From Bifidobacteriaceae bacterium (lineage in GTDB: Bacteria > Actinomycetota > Actinomycetes > Actinomycetales > WQXJ01): a stretch of 9,132 bases of DNA. A model generated the notes under the pieces. It saw only the letters and a list, made by a program, of their open reading frames with translations. It had not been told where the DNA came from and searched no databases. Location of the stretch: the NCBI GenBank assembly GCA_031278665.1, contig JAITKC010000180.1, forward strand, positions 1-9,132, given 5' to 3'. This document shows, one piece after another, positions 5,584 through 9,132 of this stretch. Position 1 is the stretch's first letter. Each line of letters begins with the position of its first letter. A program made the position numbers and the translations under genes.

Positions 5584-7266
5584 TCAATCGCGGCGCAGAC
5601 GCCGATAGGTGACACGGTGCGGCCGGGCCGCCTCGGCGCCCAGGCGCTCGACCTTGTTGGCCTCGTAAGCGGCGAAATTTCCCTCGAACCAGAACCAGCG
5701 GCTGGGGTCTTGAGCGTCGCCCTCATAGGCCAGAATGTGGGTCGCCACGCGGTCGAGGAACCAGCGGTCGTGCGATACGACCACGGCGCACCCGGGGAAG
5801 TCGTCGAGCGCGTTCTCGAGCGAGGCGAGCGTGTCGACGTCGAGGTCGTTAGTCGGCTCGTCGAGCAGCAGCAGGTTCCCGCCCTGTTTGAGCGTCAGCG
5901 CCAAGTTGAGGCGGTTGCGCTCGCCGCCGGACAGGACCCCGGCCGGCTTTTGCTGATCCGGGCCTTTGAAGCCGAAAGCCGAGACATAGGCCCGCGAGGG
6001 CATCTCGACCTGGCCGACGTGAATGTGATCCAACCCGTCCGAGACCACCTGCCAGACCGTTTTGTCCGGGTCGATCCCGCCCCGGTCTTGGTCGACATAC
6101 GAGATCTTGACTGTGTCGCCGATCTTCAGGTCGCCGGCGTCGAGCGGTTCGAGTCCGACAATAGTTTTGAACAGCGTCGTCTTGCCGACGCCGTTGGGCC
6201 CGATGACGCCGACGATGCCGTTTTTGGGCAGCGAGAAGGACAGCCCGTCGATTAGCACGCGGTCGTCGAATCCCTTGCGGAGGTCGGTGGCCTCGAGCAC
6301 GATCGATCCCAGTCTGGGTCCGGGCGGGATCTGGATCTCGTCGAGGTCAAGTCGCCTGGTCCGCTCGGCCTGGGCGGCCATCTCCTCGTAGCGTTGCAGC
6401 CGGGCTTTCGACTTGGCTTGGCGGCCCTTGGCGTTTTGGCGCACCCAGGCCAGCTCCCCGGCCAGGCGTTTCGCCAGTTTGGCGTCCTTTTGGCCCTGAA
6501 TCTGCAGGCGTTCGCTCTTCTTCTCCAAGTAGACCGAGTAGTTGCCCTCGTAGGCGTAGGCCCGGCCGCGATCAAGCTCCAGAATCCATTCGGCCACGTT
6601 GTCGAGGAAATAGCGATCATGGGTGACCGCCAGCACGGCGCCGGGATAGGCCGACAGGTGCTGCTCCAGCCATTGGACCGACTCGGCGTCCAAGTGGTTG
6701 GTCGGCTCGTCAAGCAACAACAGGTCGGGTTGTTGGAGCAGCAGTTTGCAAAGCGCGACGCGCCGGCGCTCGCCGCCCGAAAGAATCGACACCGGCGTGT
6801 CCGGCGGCGGACAGCGCAAGGCGTCCATCGCCTGTTCCAGCCGGGCGTCCAGGTCCCAGGCGCCGGCGTGGTCGAGGGCCTCTTGCAGTCTGCCCATCTC
6901 GGTCAGCAAACGGTCGTAATCCGCCTCCGGATCGGCCAGTTCCTGGCTGATCTGGTTGAAACGGTCCATCTTGGCTTTGATCTCCGCCACGCCTTCCTCG
7001 ACATTGCCGAGGACCGTCTTGGAGTCATCCAGGGGCGGCTCCTGACGGAGCATGCCGACGCTGAAACCGGGCGTCAGCGTCGCCTCGCCATTGGATGGCT
7101 GGTCCAAGCCGGCCATGATTTTCAACACCGACGACTTCCCGGCCCCGTTGGGGCCGACCACGCCGATCTTGGCGCCGGGGTAGAAGGCCAGCGTGACGTC
7201 GTCCAGGATGACTTTGTCGCCGTGGGCCTTGCGGGCGCGCTTCATCACGTAAATGAATTCGGGCAC
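5584..7266 (-). CDS. ettA: EttA, ABC-F energy-sensing translational throttle
   Basis: 560 residues, close to E. coli EttA (555). Known: EttA is a soluble ABC-F ATPase that binds the ribosomal E site and gates the first elongation steps by ATP/ADP ratio; it is not a transporter. Seen: the N-terminus MPEFIYVMKRARKAHGDKVI is the EttA signature start. NBD1 has Walker A GPNGAGKS (38-45), LSGGE (162-166) and LLLLDEPTNHLD with catalytic Glu187. A short arm lies around 95-140. The charged, Lys/Arg-rich linker (about 240-320, KGRQAKSKARLQRYEEM) is the tRNA-interaction region. NBD2 repeats GPNGVGKTT, LSGGERNR and LLLLDEPTNDLD. No membrane segments. The GTG start matches the family N-terminus and lies 6 nt after TACCCT, so the mRNA is probably leaderless. 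The open frame continues 104 codons upstream, but only through a Gly/Arg repeat translation, which is not coding. Confidence 0.97.
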   Translation of the reverse strand: MPEFIYVMKRARKAHGDKVILDDVTLAFYPGAKIGVVGPNGAGKSSVLKIMAGLDQPSNGEATLTPGFSVGMLRQEPPLDDSKTVLGNVEEGVAEIKAKMDRFNQISQELADPEADYDRLLTEMGRLQEALDHAGAWDLDARLEQAMDALRCPPPDTPVSILSGGERRRVALCKLLLQQPDLLLLDEPTNHLDAESVQWLEQHLSAYPGAVLAVTHDRYFLDNVAEWILELDRGRAYAYEGNYSVYLEKKSERLQIQGQKDAKLAKRLAGELAWVRQNAKGRQAKSKARLQRYEEMAAQAERTRRLDLDEIQIPPGPRLGSIVLEATDLRKGFDDRVLIDGLSFSLPKNGIVGVIGPNGVGKTTLFKTIVGLEPLDAGDLKIGDTVKISYVDQDRGGIDPDKTVWQVVSDGLDHIHVGQVEMPSRAYVSAFGFKGPDQQKPAGVLSGGERNRLNLALTLKQGGNLLLLDEPTNDLDVDTLASLENALDDFPGCAVVVSHDRWFLDRVATHILAYEGDAQDPSRWFWFEGNFAAYEANKVERLGAEAARPHRVTYRRLRRD

Positions 7267-7272
7267 CGCACC

Positions 7273-7278
7273 AGGGTA
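7273..7278 (-). promoter_or_regulatory. -10 box of leaderless promoter for ettA
   Basis: The minus strand reads TACCCT, 6 nt (GGTGCG), then GTG. It is TANNNT at exactly -12 to -7 relative to the G of the start codon. No consensus -35 is visible 17 bp further upstream (GAGCCA). Confidence 0.65.
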
Positions 7279-7335
7279 CAGTCGCCCGGCGGGTTTGGCT
7301 CTAGCCTCAGCCCGGCGTGCGTCCCGCCAGCGGCC

Positions 7336-7374
7336 GGAGCCGGGTCCGCCTCGCCCAAAGGCGGACCCGGCTCC
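7336..7374. terminator. Long perfect hairpin between the surface-protein gene and ettA
   Basis: Arms at 7336-7350 and 7360-7374 are perfectly complementary over 15 bp (GGAGCCGGGTCCGCC and its reverse complement). One further T-A pair closes inside, leaving a 7-nt loop CGCCCAA. TTTG follows on the plus strand; no T tract follows on the minus strand. It lies 58 bp upstream of the ettA -10 box and about 260 bp after the surface-protein stop. It is best read as a transcription barrier that insulates ettA from read-through. A protein-binding palindrome is the alternative. Confidence 0.6.
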
Positions 7375-7401
7375 TTTGCCGCTCCCCCGCGGTCCCATCG
7401 C

Positions 7402-7616
7402 GATCACCCACCCCGCCCCCGCAGCCCGCGACCGCCCGCCCCGTGATCGCCCACCCCGCCGCCGCAGCCCGCGACCGCCCCGTGATCGCCCACCCCGCAG
7501 CCGCCCCAGCCCGCGACCGCCCCGTGATCGCCCACCCCGCAGCCGCCCCAGCCCGCGACCGCCCCGGCTCACGATCACCGCAGCCCCGCAGCCGCCCCAG
7601 CCCGCGACCGCGCGGC
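7402..7616. repeat. About five tandem copies of a 42-bp GC-rich repeat
   Basis: Units start with GATC at 7402, 7445, 7484, 7526 and 7573, with lengths 43, 39, 42, 47 and about 44. The consensus core is GATCGCCCACCCCGC, then AGCCGCCCCAGCCCGCGACC, then GCCCCGT. Units 3 and 4 are identical over 40 bp; units 1 and 5 are the most diverged. The minus strand carries runs of three or four G separated by 1-7 nt, a G-quadruplex-type pattern. With the hairpin at 7336-7374 and the ettA promoter, this fills the non-coding gap 7267-7633. Open frames through it on both strands are low-complexity repeats without start signals and I do not call them genes. It is not a CRISPR array: there are no unique spacers. 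Confidence 0.85.
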
Positions 7617-7633
7617 GGGCTCGGGCCGCGGCG

Positions 7634-9132
7634 CTAGCCGGCCGAGCCGGGCGAGCGTCTGCGCCGCCAGACGATGAGCCAGACCCCGAGGGCCACCAGG
7701 CCTAACGCGCCGAGCGCGAAGGGGACGGCCTCGGCCGATCCGGTCAGCGGCAGCACCGGCGTCGCGTCAGGCGGGATTATCGGAGTGACAGTGCAAATCA
7801 TGCCTTCCTCCGGTTTGCATTCCGGCGGCTCGGCGGCTTCAGCCGGGCTGTAGGGGTTCGCCGCATAGGGTTCGAACGCGTCGACGACGTAGTTGTGGTA
7901 CCAAAGATCGCCTTGTTTGGTGACTTTCGCCAGATAGGCGATCGTCGCCGATTCGCCAGGCTGGAGAGCGCCGTACACCTCGATGCGCTGGGGTTCGGGG
8001 GCCCATGTGGCGCTCACCGAAGGATGGTCCGCGGTCGGTTCGCCGATCAACTCCCCGTCGTCGAGCACCCAGCCCAACAGGTCGTGGTGGTTCAAGTAAA
8101 GCTCGGTCTGACCTCTGTTCGCGAAGACGACGGAGAAAGCGGCCACCTCGCCGAGCCGGAGTTGAAGCGCGTCCACGGCCTTGGCGACATACATTTCCTC
8201 GACCGGCGTGACAGTGCAGGACAAGTCCTGCTCCAGGCATTCGGGCGGCGGCGGCTGGTCGGGGTCGGTCAGCACGGCGTTGGCCAGAAGGTGATCGCCT
8301 CGGTCCTCAAACGGTTTGACGGTCACCTGGTAGGTCACCCGCGCCTGGGCCCCGGCGCCGGCCGGAATCTGGCCCTTGACCGCGATCGTTTGCGCCTCCG
8401 GGTTGAACACCGCCGTCAGGCCTTCGCTGTCGCTCACCGGCTCGGCCGTCAAGTCGGCGTCGTCCAGCACGCCGGACAACGAGTCGACGGCGTCGACCCG
8501 AGCCGGCGCCGCTCCTTGGTTGACGAAGGCGAGCGTGTAGGCGACCACATCGCCCGGCGACGCGACGTCGCGGTCGACCGTCTTGACCACCCTGTAGTCG
8601 TCGACCTGGGTGGTGGTGCAAGACGGGTCGCCGGCCGGGCAGTCGAATCCGCCGTCCGGCGGATCGTCAGCCGACACCAGGTTGTCCAACGAGTGGTCGG
8701 CGCGGGCGGCGAACTCTCGGACCGTCACCTGGTAGGCGACCACCGCCTCGGTTCCGAACGGCGCGGGCACCTGGCCGGCGATTTTGACCGCCTGCTCGGC
8801 CCGGTCGAAAGTCGCCGTCAGGCTGGCGGTGTCAGATGTCGGGCCGCCGGTCAGGTCGGCGTCGTCCAAAACCGCCGCCAGCCAGTCAGTGGTCTCCACC
8901 GAGGCCGGGGCGGCCCCAAGATTGGTGAACGTGAGGGTGTAGGCGACCGTCTCGCCCGGTTTCGCCAGATCCTTGTCGGCCGACTTGACCACCCGATACT
9001 CGTCCACCAAGGCCTCCGCGCAAGTGCCGGGGGCCAGCAGTTCGCAGTTCGGCGCGCCGTCGGCGGGCAGAACCGGACGCTCGGAATCGGCCGGATCGGC
9101 TGGCACCACCACGTTGACCAAACGGTGGTCCA
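7634..9132 (-). CDS. LPxTG-anchored surface protein with DUF11-type repeats (5' end off window)
   Basis: 498 C-terminal residues of a cell-wall protein; the N-terminus and signal peptide lie beyond the right edge. Seen: three successive modules, each opening with (D/E)xYxVxKxxD, then (V/A)AYTLxF-type strands, a VLDDxxL block, and D-x4-N near the end. The period is exactly 134 residues between modules 1 and 2 and between 2 and 3, and a fragment of an earlier module (DHRLVNVVVPAD) opens the visible part. The tail has LPLTG (7739-7753), a hydrophobic helix and RRRR, the sorting signal used by sortases. Each module junction has a Cys pair 7-8 residues apart. The protein is strongly acidic. Known: DUF11 modules are beta-sandwich stalk units of actinobacterial and firmicute surface proteins. 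I infer a stalk or adhesin; its ligand would be in the missing N-terminus. No sortase gene is in the window. Expression from a promoter off the window. Confidence 0.9.
   Translation of the reverse strand, partial: DHRLVNVVVPADPADSERPVLPADGAPNCELLAPGTCAEALVDEYRVVKSADKDLAKPGETVAYTLTFTNLGAAPASVETTDWLAAVLDDADLTGGPTSDTASLTATFDRAEQAVKIAGQVPAPFGTEAVVAYQVTVREFAARADHSLDNLVSADDPPDGGFDCPAGDPSCTTTQVDDYRVVKTVDRDVASPGDVVAYTLAFVNQGAAPARVDAVDSLSGVLDDADLTAEPVSDSEGLTAVFNPEAQTIAVKGQIPAGAGAQARVTYQVTVKPFEDRGDHLLANAVLTDPDQPPPPECLEQDLSCTVTPVEEMYVAKAVDALQLRLGEVAAFSVVFANRGQTELYLNHHDLLGWVLDDGELIGEPTADHPSVSATWAPEPQRIEVYGALQPGESATIAYLAKVTKQGDLWYHNYVVDAFEPYAANPYSPAEAAEPPECKPEEGMICTVTPIIPPDATPVLPLTGSAEAVPFALGALGLVALGVWLIVWRRRRSPGSAG
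7739..7753 (-). other. LPLTG sortase recognition motif
   Basis: The codons read L-P-L-T-G, 34 residues before the stop. They are followed by a hydrophobic stretch (PFALGALGLVALGVWLIVW) and RRRR. Spacing and order match a standard cell-wall sorting signal, so the protein should be cut between Thr and Gly and joined to the wall or to a pilin polymer. Confidence 0.93.
7799..9004 (-). repeat. Three in-frame 402-bp protein modules
   Basis: Module boundaries, on the minus strand, lie at 9004-8603, 8602-8201 and 8200-7799. The first two are the most alike: YRVVKSADKD against YRVVKTVDRD, and VLDDADLT in both. The third is diverged, for example YVAKAVD and VLDDGELI. The DNA has drifted enough that the repeat is clear mainly at protein level, pointing to an old duplication rather than a recent expansion. 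Confidence 0.8.

Noticed and set aside
5538..5612. Small plus-strand ORF (24 codons, Arg-rich) in the EIIB-ettA gap
   Set aside because: No promoter box or ribosome site at the right place; it overlaps the ettA end and hairpin; composition is that of random GC-rich DNA.
6394..7446. 350-codon plus-strand open frame opposite ettA
   Set aside because: Antisense shadow; ettA has complete ABC-F motifs on the other strand.
7267..7578. 104-residue Gly/Arg-rich N-terminal extension of EttA
   Set aside because: It is a translation of the 42-bp repeats and hairpin; EttA proteins begin at the PEFIY motif and the promoter box lies inside this extension.
7402..7616. CRISPR array
   Set aside because: The whole unit repeats with no unique spacers, and no cas genes are present.
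7317..7637. Plus-strand ORF with ARDRPVIAHPAAAP repeats
   Set aside because: The period comes from the DNA repeat being a multiple of three; unit lengths 43 and 47 break the frame, and there is no start signal.
7619..7647. Hairpin around the stop codon of the surface-protein gene as its terminator
   Set aside because: The stem is imperfect (6 + 3 bp with a bulge) and has no T tract; the hairpin at 7336-7374 is a better candidate.

Overview
The window is high-GC, densely coded bacterial DNA that looks actinobacterial (Actinomycetota). Three things point that way. The RpiB is the mycobacterial type, with GSGNGEQ and Glu as catalytic base. Several start codons sit exactly 6 nt after a TANNNT -10 box, so they have room for no leader. 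An LPxTG wall protein with a positively charged tail indicates a Gram-positive envelope. As far as I remember, rpiB, pepN and ettA are also near neighbours in Mycobacterium tuberculosis (Rv2465c, Rv2467, Rv2477c), so the core looks like an inherited actinobacterial neighbourhood. Genus cannot be fixed from this sequence.

Layout, left to right. Positions 1-1419 (minus) hold the N-terminal 473 residues of an M13 zinc metallopeptidase; the catalytic HExxH half is off the window. A 54-bp divergent promoter region follows, then rpiB (1474-1929, plus) and pepN (1985-4504, plus), probably one transcription unit. A 105-bp gap with a 16-bp tandem repeat leads to a short MscS-family channel gene (4610-5224, plus). 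This converges, with only 7 bp between stop codons, on an orphan PTS EIIB-like domain gene (5232-5474, minus). Upstream of that on the same strand lies ettA (5584-7266, minus), an ABC-F translation factor. A 367-bp non-coding gap (7267-7633) holds the ettA promoter, a long perfect hairpin and about five copies of a 42-bp G-rich-strand repeat. The right end (7634-9132, minus) is the C-terminal 498 residues of a repetitive DUF11-type surface protein ending in LPLTG, a membrane helix and an Arg tail.

Functionally most of the window is housekeeping: peptide turnover (M13 and M1 peptidases), pentose phosphate metabolism (RpiB), osmotic release (MscS family) and translation control (EttA). The accessory part is the surface protein and the repeat array beside it. 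I found no convincing new multi-gene system. The observations most worth following are: (i) four genes with the -10 box at exactly -12 to -7 from the start codon, including a divergent pair; (ii) a PTS EIIB domain whose phosphorylated Cys is Tyr; (iii) an MscS protein that stops before its cytoplasmic vestibule domain; (iv) a perfect palindrome that contains both stop codons of the convergent pair; (v) a 42-bp repeat array with G-quadruplex potential; and (vi) a K-D-N pattern plus a Cys pair repeated in every module of the surface protein.
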